Positions 49,155-56,978 of a stretch of 64,000 nucleotides of DNA are shown here, piece after piece. Under the pieces are notes generated by a model. The model was not told where the DNA came from and did no database searches. It was given only the letters and a program-made list of their open reading frames with translations. The stretch covers positions 62,001 through 126,000 of the forward strand of contig NZ_FTNE01000002.1 in NCBI RefSeq assembly GCF_900156265.1, given 5' to 3'. Every line of letters begins with the position of its first letter. Position 1 is the first letter of the stretch. This DNA is from Acidiphilium rubrum. GTDB taxonomy: Bacteria; Pseudomonadota; Alphaproteobacteria; Acetobacterales; Acetobacteraceae. A program made the translations under genes and the position numbers.

Positions 49155-50240
49155 ATGAACGCCATGACCAGCACGATCGCAGCACCCGGCGCCCACAGCG
49201 CGCCGAACGCCCAGACCGAAGCCGCGCAGAACAGCACCATGCTGAGCCCGCGTTTCTACACCACCGATTTCGCTGCCCTCGACAAGATCGACGTCGGCCC
49301 GATCCGCGATCAGTGGGAAACCCTGATGGCCGAGTTGAAGGCCGACCCCAACAAGGGTCACTTCGCCCGCACCGATGAATTCAAGGTCGACATCTCCGGC
49401 ATGCCCGAAGCGCTCCGCCGCGAGTTCCTCGATTTCCTGGTCAGCTCGGTCACCGCCGAATTCTCCGGCTGCGTGCTCTACGCCGAAATCAAGAAACGCT
49501 GCGGCAACGAAGATCTCCGCCGCCTGTTCGGCTACATGAGCCGCGATGAAGCCCGCCACGCCGGCTTCATCAACGAGGCGCTGCGCGACCTCAACACCCG
49601 TGTCGACCTCGGCTTTCTCACACGGGCGAAAAAATACCATTTCTTCAAGCCGAAATTCATTTTCTACGCGACCTATCTGTCGGAAAAGATCGGCTACGCC
49701 CGCTACATCACCATCTACCGCCAGCTCGAAGCCCATCCCGAACTGCGCATCCACCCGATCTTCAAATGGTTTCGCGAGTGGTGCAACGATGAATTCCGCC
49801 ACGGCGAAGCCTTCGCTCTGCTGATGCGCGCCAACCCGTGGATGCTGACCGGCATGAACAAGCTCTGGGTGCGGTTTTTCCAGCTCGCCGTGTTCGCCAC
49901 CATGTATGTGCGCGACCACGCGCGGCCCAATTTCCACGCCGCCCTCGGGCTCGACCCCACCGCGTACGACATGCAGGTGTTCCGCATCACCAGCAAAATC
50001 GCCCAGCAGGTGTTCCCGATCACGCTCGACATCGAAAACCCCGCCTTCCTCGCCGGGCTCGAACGCCTGCGGAAAATCGACGTCGCGAATCAGGCGATCC
50101 GCGACGTGCCGGGCATCGGTGCGAAACTCAAACGCGCCTCCTACGCCGTCCGCGCTGCCGCCAGCTTCGCGCGGCTCTATCTCATGCGCACCAAGGCCCA
50201 GGCACTGCCGGCCGACGTGCGCCTGCAACCCACCTGGTAA
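49155..50240 (+). CDS. acsF: Aerobic Mg-protoporphyrin IX monomethyl ester cyclase
   Basis: A 361-aa di-iron oxygenase. The iron-ligand pattern is visible: E102 and E111 in [17 protein letters not shown]132 and H135 in [10 protein letters not shown], and the second site in [17 protein letters not shown] (about 210-226). AcsF closes the isocyclic ring E using O2, in place of the oxygen-independent BchE, which is absent here, matching aerobic photosynthesis. It has a GGAG site and lies immediately upstream of the puhE-cobW gene. Confidence 0.96.
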   Translation: MNAMTSTIAAPGAHSAPNAQTEAAQNSTMLSPRFYTTDFAALDKIDVGPIRDQWETLMAELKADPNKGHFARTDEFKVDISGMPEALRREFLDFLVSSVTAEFSGCVLYAEIKKRCGNEDLRRLFGYMSRDEARHAGFINEALRDLNTRVDLGFLTRAKKYHFFKPKFIFYATYLSEKIGYARYITIYRQLEAHPELRIHPIFKWFREWCNDEFRHGEAFALLMRANPWMLTGMNKLWVRFFQLAVFATMYVRDHARPNFHAALGLDPTAYDMQVFRITSKIAQQVFPITLDIENPAFLAGLERLRKIDVANQAIRDVPGIGAKLKRASYAVRAAASFARLYLMRTKAQALPADVRLQPTW

Positions 50241-50255
50241 GCCCAAGGACCCATC

Positions 50256-52199
50256 ATGAGCAACTACATCATCCCTGGACTGTTCGCCCTGTTCATCTGG
50301 TGGTTCAGCACCGGCGCGATCATTTTCCTCGATGGCCTGCCCCGGCCGACCTTCAAATGGAGCATGCTGGGTGCCACCACCGTTTTCGCCATCTGCGTGA
50401 TCGGGCTGGTGAAGGTCAGCGGCGAACAAACCGTCGCCGCCGCCTACTGGGCCTTCGGTTTTGGCCTGTTCGCCTGGGGCTGGCAGGAAATCAGCTTCTA
50501 CATGGGCTTCGTCACCGGCCCGCGCACCGCATCCTGCCCGGAAAACTGCAAGGGCTGGAAACATTTCGGCCACGCCATCCAGACCAGCCTGTGGCATGAA
50601 CTCGCCATCATCGGCTCGGCGGTCATCATCGTCGTCGCCACCTGGGGCCAGCCGAACCAGATCGGCGTCTGGACCTTCATGGTGCTGTGGTGGATGCACC
50701 AGAGTGCGAAGCTCAACGTCTTCCTCGGCGTGCGCAACCTGAACGAAGAGTTCCTGCCGGAACATCTGAACTTCCTGAAGAGCTTCCTCAAGCGCAAGCC
50801 GATGAACCTGCTGTTCCCGTTCTCGATCACCATCTCCACCGTGATCGGCACCATCATGTTCGAACACGCCGGCCGCGCCACCACGGGCTTTGCCCGCGCC
50901 GGCGATACCTTCATCGGCGTGATGATGGCGCTCGCCATCCTCGAACATTGGTTCCTCGTGCTGCCGCTGCCGGCCGCGAAACTCTGGAACTGGGGCCTGA
51001 AATCCCACAAGCCCGCACGCGCGTTCGACGTCGAAATCGTCGCCGGCTTCCTCGGCGCCGGCAAGACCACCTTCATGCGCCGCCGGCTCGACATGCTGGG
51101 CAATGTTCCGGTGGAAACCCGTGAAAAAACCGTCGTCCTGGTCAATGATTTCAGCACCGTCGGCATCGATGGCTCGCTGCTCCGCGGCCAGGGGGCGGAT
51201 GTGGTGGAACTGCCGAACGGCTGCATCTGCTGCACCCTGAAAAACGACCTCGCCAGCCAGTTGGAAGAAGTTGTCGGCAAATTCGCCCCCGACCGCGTGC
51301 TGATCGAACCCTCCGGCGTCGCCGATCTTGCTTCGCTGATCGGCGTGCTGGAACGCCCGGCCATCGCCCCGTTCAAGCGCAGCCTCTCGGTCATCACCAT
51401 GATCGATGCCAGCGCCTTCCTCGGCGATTTCGCTGAAATGCAGGGACATTTCACCGCCCAGGCCAAACTCGCCTCGCTGCTGATCGTCAACAAGACCGAT
51501 CTGGTCAGCGCCGCCGAACGCGACCTGGTCGAGGAAACCCTGCAACGCCTGAACCCGGATGTGCGGATCATCACCGCCCGCTACGGCTCGGTACCGGCCG
51601 AGGTTTTCGCGGCGACCACCAAAGCCCGCAAAGACCCCACCGCCGCCGATGACGAACGCGCCGCCACCCCCACGCCAACCGTGCGCCACGTGCAGGAATA
51701 CGAGGCCAAACCCGCACCGGTTCTCACCCCCAGCCCCGCAGCGGCCCCAACGCCGGCGCCGCAGCAAGTCAACCACGCCCCGCAGGCGCATAACCACGAT
51801 CACGCCCACGACCATGCCGCGCACGACCACGCGGCCTGCACCGATACCGGCTGCGACCACCCCGATCATCACCACGATCACGACCACGCCCACCAGGACG
51901 CACTCGGCTTCAGCTCATGGGCCGGCACGCTCGATAACATCTGCGACGCCGACGCCCTTCGCCACGTGCTCGATGCCGCAGCCGCCGGCAATTTCGGCAG
52001 CATCGCCCGGCTCAAAGGCCTCGCCCGCATCGGCCGCGGCTGGGTCCAGTTCGACATCGCCGGCCACCGCGCCAGCATGGGTGCCTTCGCCGCCCCGGCC
52101 GATGAGGAACCCCGCGTCATCGCAATCGGCCGCAACCTCGATGAAGCCGGCCTCGCCGCCGCCTTCGCCGGCTGCTCCATGCGCCTCGCGGCCGAATAA
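50256..52199 (+). CDS. puhE: PuhE fused to a CobW/COG0523 G3E GTPase metallochaperone
   Basis: One uninterrupted 647-codon frame. Residues 1-252 are a full-length PuhE (DUF3623) membrane protein with about seven helices, a photosynthetic complex assembly factor. Residues about 257-647 are a complete COG0523 GTPase: Walker A GFLGAGKTT (264-272), CICC metal motif (C323, C325, C326), EPSG (351-354), NKTD (412-415), then a linker with 15 His and 2 Cys between 506 and 546, and a C-terminal CobW_C domain. The fusion has no linker and no stop or start at the join, so it is not a simple gene overlap. COG0523 proteins deliver or insert Zn, Co, Ni or Fe with GTP. It has AAGGA upstream and lies between acsF and hemA. 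The metal and client are unknown; a role in Zn/Mg pigment metallation or Fe supply is inference. Confidence 0.9.
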   Translation: MSNYIIPGLFALFIWWFSTGAIIFLDGLPRPTFKWSMLGATTVFAICVIGLVKVSGEQTVAAAYWAFGFGLFAWGWQEISFYMGFVTGPRTASCPENCKGWKHFGHAIQTSLWHELAIIGSAVIIVVATWGQPNQIGVWTFMVLWWMHQSAKLNVFLGVRNLNEEFLPEHLNFLKSFLKRKPMNLLFPFSITISTVIGTIMFEHAGRATTGFARAGDTFIGVMMALAILEHWFLVLPLPAAKLWNWGLKSHKPARAFDVEIVAGFLGAGKTTFMRRRLDMLGNVPVETREKTVVLVNDFSTVGIDGSLLRGQGADVVELPNGCICCTLKNDLASQLEEVVGKFAPDRVLIEPSGVADLASLIGVLERPAIAPFKRSLSVITMIDASAFLGDFAEMQGHFTAQAKLASLLIVNKTDLVSAAERDLVEETLQRLNPDVRIITARYGSVPAEVFAATTKARKDPTAADDERAATPTPTVRHVQEYEAKPAPVLTPSPAAAPTPAPQQVNHAPQAHNHDHAHDHAAHDHAACTDTGCDHPDHHHDHDHAHQDALGFSSWAGTLDNICDADALRHVLDAAAAGNFGSIARLKGLARIGRGWVQFDIAGHRASMGAFAAPADEEPRVIAIGRNLDEAGLAAAFAGCSMRLAAE

Positions 52200-52223
52200 G
52201 CCATCGATCTGGGAGATCATCCA

Positions 52224-53435
52224 ATGAACTACGAAACTTTCTTCACGTCCGGGCTCGACCAACTCCGAAAGGAAGGCCGCTACCGCGTGTTTGCCGACAT
52301 CGAACGCCACGCCGGCAACTTCCCGCACGCCACCCAGTACGGCGAAGGCGGCGAACGCCCCGTCACCGTCTGGTGCTCGAACGACTACCTCGGCATGGGC
52401 CAGCACCCCACCGTGCTCAGCGCGATGCACGCAGCCCTCGACAAATGCGGCGCCGGCGCCGGCGGCACCCGCAACATCGCCGGCACCAACCACTACCATA
52501 CCGTGCTCGAACACGAACTCGCCGATCTGCACGGCAAAGACGCCGCCCTGCTGTTCAACTCGGGCTATATGTCGAACTGGGCCTCGCTCTGCACCCTCGC
52601 CCATAAACTGCCCAACTGCGTCGTCCTGTCCGACGCGCTCAACCACGCCTCGATGATCGAAGGCATCCGCCACAGCCGCGCCCAATGCGAGGTTTTCGCC
52701 CATAACGACCCCGCCGACCTCGCCCGCAAACTCGCGGCCATCGATCCCGCGCGCCCCAAACTGATCGCCTTCGAATCAGTCTACTCAATGGACGGCGACG
52801 TCGCGCCGATCGCCGATATCTGCGATGTCGCCGACCAATACGGTGCGATGACCTACCTCGATGAAGTCCACGCCGTCGGCCTGTACGGCCCGCGCGGCGG
52901 CGGCATCTCTGAACGCGACAACAACGCCCACCGCCTCACCGTGATCGAAGGCACCCTCGCCAAAGGCTTCGGCGTCATCGGCGGCTACATCACGGGCTCG
53001 ACCGCGCTGTGCGACTTTGTCCGCAGCTACGCCTCCGGCTTCATCTTCACCACCGCGCTGCCACCCATGGTCGCCGCCGGCGCGCTCGCCAGCATCCGTC
53101 ACCTGAAGTCCAGCAGCGCCGAACGCGACCGCATGCACGACCGCGTCGCCCGCCTGCGCGCCAAACTCACCCGCGCCGGGCTGCCCCACCTCGAAAACCC
53201 CAGCCATATCGTCCCCGTCATGGTCGGCGACCCGGTCCAGTGCAAAACCATCAGCGATACCCTGCTCGATCGCTTCGGCATCTACGTCCAACCCATCAAC
53301 TACCCCACCGTCCCCCGCGGCACCGAACGCCTGCGCCTCACCCCCTCACCCCTGCACACCGACGCCGATATCGACCACCTGGTCGACGCCCTGGCCACCA
53401 TCTGGCACGAAATGTCGATCCAGTTGGCGGCTTGA
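52224..53435 (+). CDS. hemA: 5-aminolevulinate synthase
   Basis: A 403-aa PLP enzyme of the alpha-oxoamine synthase family. The PLP lysine is K247 in [14 protein letters not shown]; other motifs are [43 protein letters not shown] and [17 protein letters not shown]. It condenses glycine and succinyl-CoA to ALA, the entry to haem and bacteriochlorophyll synthesis. A second copy for housekeeping haem may exist elsewhere. It is the last gene of the rightward bch/puh operon and has GGGAG upstream; a nested palindromic element follows. Confidence 0.97.
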   Translation: MNYETFFTSGLDQLRKEGRYRVFADIERHAGNFPHATQYGEGGERPVTVWCSNDYLGMGQHPTVLSAMHAALDKCGAGAGGTRNIAGTNHYHTVLEHELADLHGKDAALLFNSGYMSNWASLCTLAHKLPNCVVLSDALNHASMIEGIRHSRAQCEVFAHNDPADLARKLAAIDPARPKLIAFESVYSMDGDVAPIADICDVADQYGAMTYLDEVHAVGLYGPRGGGISERDNNAHRLTVIEGTLAKGFGVIGGYITGSTALCDFVRSYASGFIFTTALPPMVAAGALASIRHLKSSSAERDRMHDRVARLRAKLTRAGLPHLENPSHIVPVMVGDPVQCKTISDTLLDRFGIYVQPINYPTVPRGTERLRLTPSPLHTDADIDHLVDALATIWHEMSIQLAA

Positions 53436-53460
53436 TGAGTGGCGCTGGGAGTAGGGAAGG

Positions 53461-53641
53461 CCAGGGGCTCTGCCCCTGGACCCCGTTAAAGGCGGAGCCT
53501 TTAAAATCCATTAGTTTTAGGCAAGGGGAGGGCGACCCAGGCCAGATCGACGGAAAGTCCTAGGCAGCGCCCTCCCCTTGCCTAAAACTAGCGGGTTCTA
53601 AGGGCTAAGCCCTTAGTGGGGGTCGAGGGGGCAAAGCCCCC
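53461..53641. repeat. Nested palindromic element after hemA
   Basis: Five stem-loops in 181 bp. A long perfect 23-bp inverted repeat pairs 53512-53534 with 53568-53590 (33-base loop). On its left are CCAGGGGC/GCCCCTGG (53461-53479) and TTAAAGGC/GCCTTTAA (53486-53504); on its right CTAAGGGC/GCCCTTAG (53598-53616) and GGGGGC/GCCCCC (53627-53641). Outside these, GCTGGGAG near 53443 pairs with CTCCCAGC near 53652. It lies between convergent hemA and the DUF190 gene, so it can terminate both, but the symmetry suggests a repeat element. Confidence 0.75.
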
Positions 53642-53661
53642 CGCCTTGCTCGCTCCCAGCC

Positions 53662-53979
53662 TCACCCACCATGCCGCACAACCGGCCACGACATCACGTG
53701 GCCGGCGGGGACCATGGGCACCAACGTGGCGATGATGGCATCGACGGTGTCGGTGTCGGTGCAGAATTCGATGGCGAGGGGCAGGTCGACGTCGAAGTGC
53801 AGCATGTCGGCGGCGTGGATGATGCCTTTGGCGGAGAGTCCGGCGATGCCGCGCAGCACGGAGGCGCCGGTGATGCCTTGGGATTGCAGGGATTTGAGGA
53901 TGTCATCCATCAGGGATTTGCGTTTGCCGTGATCGGATTCGTGGATGGCGATGCGGATCATGGTGGCTGGCTGGGTCAT
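53662..53979 (-). CDS. DUF190 family protein downstream of crcB
   Basis: A 105-aa DUF190 protein: MIRIAIHESDHGKRKSLMDD, the segment LQSQGITGASVLRGIAGLSAKG and LPLAIEFCTDTDTVDAIIATLVPMV, a ferredoxin-like GlnB-type fold. DUF190 genes are often next to crcB (fluC). AAGGAAG lies seven bases before the start and 12 bp separate it from the crcB stop, so they are one operon, probably under the upstream fluoride riboswitch. A fluoride-related role is inferred from context. Confidence 0.88.
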   Translation of the reverse strand: MTQPATMIRIAIHESDHGKRKSLMDDILKSLQSQGITGASVLRGIAGLSAKGIIHAADMLHFDVDLPLAIEFCTDTDTVDAIIATLVPMVPAGHVMSWPVVRHGG

Positions 53980-53991
53980 GGTTGAGCTTCC

Positions 53992-54366
53992 TTACAGGTT
54001 GCGGGCGGCGTAGGCGCCGAGGAACACGCCGGCGAAGCCGAGTCCGACCGAGAGTGCGACGTACAGGGCGGCTTTCATTGCTTCGCCGTTTTCGACCAGC
54101 AGCAGGGTTTCGAGTTCGAAGGTCGAGAAGGTGGTATAGCCGCCGAGGAAGCCGGTGAGCACGCCGGTCCGGATTGCGGGTCCGAGGTCGAAGCGTTCGA
54201 GGGTTGCGAAGAACAGGAAGCCGATCAGCAGGGAGCCGAGCAGGTTGATGCTGAGCACGGCGAACGGAAAATCGCGTCCCAGGGTGTTCTGCACGGCGAT
54301 GGTCTGGCCGTAGCGCGCCCAGCAGCCGAGCGTGCCGAAGACGGCGATGGCGAGGAGTGTTTTCAT
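53992..54366 (-). CDS. crcB: Fluoride channel CrcB/FluC
   Basis: A 124-aa four-helix membrane protein with the FluC family motifs GTLGCWARYG, NLLGSLLIGFLF, GVLTGFLGGYTTFSTFELE and a final glycine-rich helix. Dual-topology dimers export fluoride. AAAGGAC precedes the ATG. A fluoride riboswitch aptamer lies about 130 bases upstream on the same strand, independently supporting the call. Confidence 0.95.
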   Translation of the reverse strand: MKTLLAIAVFGTLGCWARYGQTIAVQNTLGRDFPFAVLSINLLGSLLIGFLFFATLERFDLGPAIRTGVLTGFLGGYTTFSTFELETLLLVENGEAMKAALYVALSVGLGFAGVFLGAYAARNL

Positions 54367-54390
54367 ATCTGTCCTTTCGTGATGGCAACC

Positions 54391-54423
54391 AAAAACGCGC
54401 GTACGCCGCCCGGTTGGGGGCGG
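54391..54423 (-). terminator. Putative expression-platform terminator of the fluoride riboswitch
   Basis: On the minus strand a GC-rich stem CCGCCC/GGGCGG (plus-strand arms 54418-54423 and 54406-54411, 6-base loop) is followed after ten bases by TTTTT (plus-strand AAAAA at 54391-54395). It lies between the aptamer and crcB, as expected for ligand-controlled transcription termination. The spacing between stem and T run is longer than ideal. Confidence 0.4.
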
Positions 54424-54497
54424 TGTCGCGGGCGTTGGGCTTGGGGTGGAGTTGCGGGCACGGCCTGATCCTTCCGAACGACGGATTTGCAAGGAAC

Positions 54498-54543
54498 AGG
54501 AGTCATCAGCCCCGCGGGCGGTTACATGGCGAACTCCATCGCC
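54498..54543 (-). ncRNA. Fluoride riboswitch (crcB motif) aptamer
   Basis: On the minus strand the sequence opens GGCGATGGAGTTCGCC, continues through AACCGCCCGCGGGGCTGATG and closes with ACTCCT. This matches the fluoride riboswitch consensus as I remember it: the GGNGAUGGNGUUCGCC start, an AACCGCC segment that pairs with the GGGGCUGAUG segment, and the CUCCU that pairs back with the GGAG. Fluoride-bound RNA permits expression of crcB-type genes. It lies about 130 bases before crcB in the same direction. Confidence 0.88.
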
Positions 54544-54582
54544 GCAGGCAGATTGTTGGCTCACGCAAATTTTGTCAAACCA

Positions 54583-54617
54583 AAAAGTTTTCTGCTTCTT
54601 TTTTACAAAAAAGAAGC
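54583..54617. repeat. AT-rich hairpin repeat, copy 5
   Basis: A single hairpin at 54594-54617 (GCTTCTTTTTT with AAAAAAGAAGC) preceded by AAAAAGTTTTCT. Unlike other copies it lies between divergent genes: the crcB leader on the left and the DUF1003 gene on the right, so it is not downstream of any visible coding gene. Confidence 0.7.
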
Positions 54618-54663
54618 GCTTCCCTGTCCGCCCGCGACCCGGCCAAACCCTTGGAATCTGCAC

Positions 54664-55179
54664 ATGCCCACCGCCCCGATCCCCGACCTTTCCAAGCCCC
54701 CGCTCTCACTGCGTCAGCTGCGCACCCGGCGCCAGCCGTTGCGCGACGTGCTGGCGCCCTCCCCGGCGCCGATCAAGCCGTTCGACAATCTGGCGGTCTG
54801 GATCACCAGCCGGGTCGGCACCATGGGGTTTTTTCTGGTCATTTTCACCTGGACGGTCACCTGGCTCGGCTGGAACGTGCTGGCGCCGAAGCCCTTGCAG
54901 TTCGACCCGCCGATGGCTTTCGTGTTCTGGCTGTTCATTTCCAACGTCATTCAGCTCCTGCTGATGCCGCTGATCATGGTGGGGCAGAACATTCAGGGCC
55001 GGCAGGCCGAATTGCGGGCCGAGCACGATCTCGACATCAATGTCCGCGCCGAGGAGGAAATCGAGGTTATTCTGAACCATCTGGAATATCAGAACGCCCT
55101 GCTGATCGCGATGCTGCGCAAGCTCGACATCAATATCGACGAGGTTCTGGCCAACACCGCGCCGGATGCCGATGCCTGA
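54664..55179 (+). CDS. DUF1003 family membrane protein
   Basis: A 171-aa protein with an extended N-terminus rich in Pro and Arg, two transmembrane helices (about residues 53-70 and 84-105: FFLVIFTWTVTWLGWNVL and FWLFISNVIQLLLMPLIM) and a charged cytoplasmic tail (ERD-type pattern RAEEEIEVILNHLEYQNALLI). The pattern fits DUF1003, whose function is unknown. Its stop is one base from that of the convergent mntR gene. Confidence 0.85.
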   Translation: MPTAPIPDLSKPPLSLRQLRTRRQPLRDVLAPSPAPIKPFDNLAVWITSRVGTMGFFLVIFTWTVTWLGWNVLAPKPLQFDPPMAFVFWLFISNVIQLLLMPLIMVGQNIQGRQAELRAEHDLDINVRAEEEIEVILNHLEYQNALLIAMLRKLDINIDEVLANTAPDADA

Positions 55180-55180
55180 G

Positions 55181-55627
55181 TTAGCCGCGCGCCTGCAGAA
55201 ACCGGCTGAACGCGCGCAATGAGATATCCGACACGTGATGCTCGATGCCCTCGGCATCCGCCTCGGCGGTGTCCGCCGGCACGCCGATCGCTTCGAGCAC
55301 CTGCACCACCAGCCGATGGCGCGTGCGCACCCGCTCGGCCAGGGCCAGCCCGGCCGCGGTCAGGAACACGCCGCGATAGGGTTTCGCGGTCGCTAGCCCC
55401 TCACGCTTCAAGCGGTTGATGCTTTTCGCCGCGGTCGGGTGGGAAACGCCGAGTCGGCGGGCAATGTCGATCGGCCGTGCCTCGCCATTGGCGGCCAGCA
55501 GATCGGCGATCAGTTCGACATAATCTTCGAGCAGCGCGGTTGATTGCGCCGTCCGCGCCCGGCCGAACCGCTCGGCCTGGGTCGGTTCGGCGGGTAGGCC
55601 ATCATCGCGTGCGGGGGCGGCGGTCAT
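55181..55627 (-). CDS. mntR: Manganese-responsive DtxR-family regulator MntR
   Basis: A 148-aa DtxR/MntR protein. A winged helix-turn-helix (YVELIADLLAANGEARPIDIARRLGVSHPTAAKSINRLKREGLA) is followed by the metal-binding dimerisation helices with H-R-L-V-V-x-V-L-E-A-I-G and EGIEHHVSD. This short form without an SH3 domain is typical of proteobacterial MntR. GGAG lies five bases before the start. The MFS gene upstream on the same strand may be co-transcribed; a Mn transporter is not seen. Confidence 0.88.
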   Translation of the reverse strand: MTAAPARDDGLPAEPTQAERFGRARTAQSTALLEDYVELIADLLAANGEARPIDIARRLGVSHPTAAKSINRLKREGLATAKPYRGVFLTAAGLALAERVRTRHRLVVQVLEAIGVPADTAEADAEGIEHHVSDISLRAFSRFLQARG

Positions 55628-55686
55628 GATGTCTCCGTAGGCATCCACTACCCATAGCCGCGCCGGCGGCAAACGCCAATTTTTGG

Positions 55687-56868
55687 CTATTTGATCCGCT
55701 TGGGCAACCACAACGCCGCAAGTCCCAGCACGGGCAGGAAGGCGCAGATGCGGTAGACGGTGGTGATGCTGGTCCAATCCGCCACCACGCCGAGCCCTGC
55801 GGCACCCAGCCCGGCGACACCGAAGGCGAGGCCGAAAAACAGGCCGGAAACGGCGCCGACGCGCCCGGGCATCAGATCGTTGGCAAACACCACGATCGCG
55901 GAGAACGCCGAGGACAGGACCAGGCCGATCACCACGCTGAGCGCGACCGTCGCGTTCAGCCCGACATAGGGCAGCAGGAGGGTGAACGGCAGGACGCCGA
56001 GGATCGAGCCGATGATCACCGCGCGCCGCCCGATGCGATCGCCGATCGGCCCGCCGATCATGGTGCCGGCCGCCGCCGCCGCGAGGAACACGAACAGATC
56101 GATCTGCGCCTGCTGCACGGTGATGTGGAACCGGTGGATCAGGTAGAAAATGTAATAGGAATTGATGCTGGCGAGATAGACGAATTTCGACATCATCAGC
56201 ACGCCGAGCAGCACCAGCGGCACCACGACGCTGGCCGGCTTGGCACCCGCGACCGCCGCGCGCACCCGCGGCTTGGCGTGGCCGCTGGCGCGGAACCAGA
56301 CGCCGACCGCGGTCAGGATCGCCATGGCCAGCAACGCCGCCAGCGAAAACCACGCCATGCTCGCCCGCCCGCGCGGCAGGATGAAAAACGCGGCCAGCAA
56401 CGGGCCGAGCGACTGGCCGAAATTGCCGCCGACCTGAAAGATCGACTGGGCAAACCCATGTGCCCCGCCGGACGCAACGCGCGCGATCCGCGAGGATTCG
56501 GGATGAAAGATCGACGAGCCGACGCCGAGCAGCGCCGCGGCGCCCAGCAATTCCAGATAGGTGCCGGCAAAGGCGAGACCGACCAGGCCGATCAGGGTGA
56601 AGCCCATGCCGAACGGCAGGGAAAACGGCTGGGGCCGTGCATCGGTATAGAGGCCGATCATGGGTTGGAGGATCGACGCCGTCACCTGATAGACCAGCGT
56701 GATCAGGCCGATCTGCGCGAAATTCAGGTGGAATCCGCCTTTCAGCAGCGGATAGATCGCGGGCAGGAGGACCTGCATCATGTCGTTCAGCATGTGGCAG
56801 ATGCTGATCGCGATCAGGACCGCAAACGTCGTTCGCGCCGCCGCGGACCGCCGCGTTTCAACCACCAT
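55687..56868 (-). CDS. MFS transporter, fosmidomycin-resistance (Fsr)-like
   Basis: A 393-aa major-facilitator protein with twelve predicted helices. The opening ISICHMLNDMMQVLLPAIYPLLKGGFHLNFAQIGLITLVYQVTASILQP is the hallmark of the Fsr-like subfamily, as is GVGSSIFHPESSRIARVASGGAHGFAQSIFQVGGN. Substrates are usually unknown; fosmidomycin resistance is known only for some members. The ATG at 56868 starts at the conserved core; the ribosome-binding site is weak. Confidence 0.88.
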   Translation of the reverse strand: MVVETRRSAAARTTFAVLIAISICHMLNDMMQVLLPAIYPLLKGGFHLNFAQIGLITLVYQVTASILQPMIGLYTDARPQPFSLPFGMGFTLIGLVGLAFAGTYLELLGAAALLGVGSSIFHPESSRIARVASGGAHGFAQSIFQVGGNFGQSLGPLLAAFFILPRGRASMAWFSLAALLAMAILTAVGVWFRASGHAKPRVRAAVAGAKPASVVVPLVLLGVLMMSKFVYLASINSYYIFYLIHRFHITVQQAQIDLFVFLAAAAAGTMIGGPIGDRIGRRAVIIGSILGVLPFTLLLPYVGLNATVALSVVIGLVLSSAFSAIVVFANDLMPGRVGAVSGLFFGLAFGVAGLGAAGLGVVADWTSITTVYRICAFLPVLGLAALWLPKRIK

Positions 56869-56978
56869 GCTCACGACAGACTGCCCCCGGGCCGGATTTG
56901 GATACCGTTCGCAAATAAGGCAAATCACGGCCTCGTGCACCTTTGTTCTCCGCAACGAAGCCATGCTAACCAGCCGGG

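Noticed and set aside
50990-51040. PuhE-CobW join as a sequencing error that merged two genes
   Set aside because: There is no stop or start codon in any frame arrangement at the join that would restore two normal genes, the frame is continuous through both complete domains, and no homopolymer lies at the junction.
49119-51893. Long minus-strand open frame opposite acsF and puhE-cobW
   Set aside because: It mirrors two well-supported genes; the Gly/Val/His/Asp composition is that of a shadow frame.
54367-54660. Plus-strand frames running from the crcB leader into the DUF1003 gene
   Set aside because: They cross a fluoride riboswitch and a repeat hairpin; the DUF1003 family core starts at the ATG at 54664.
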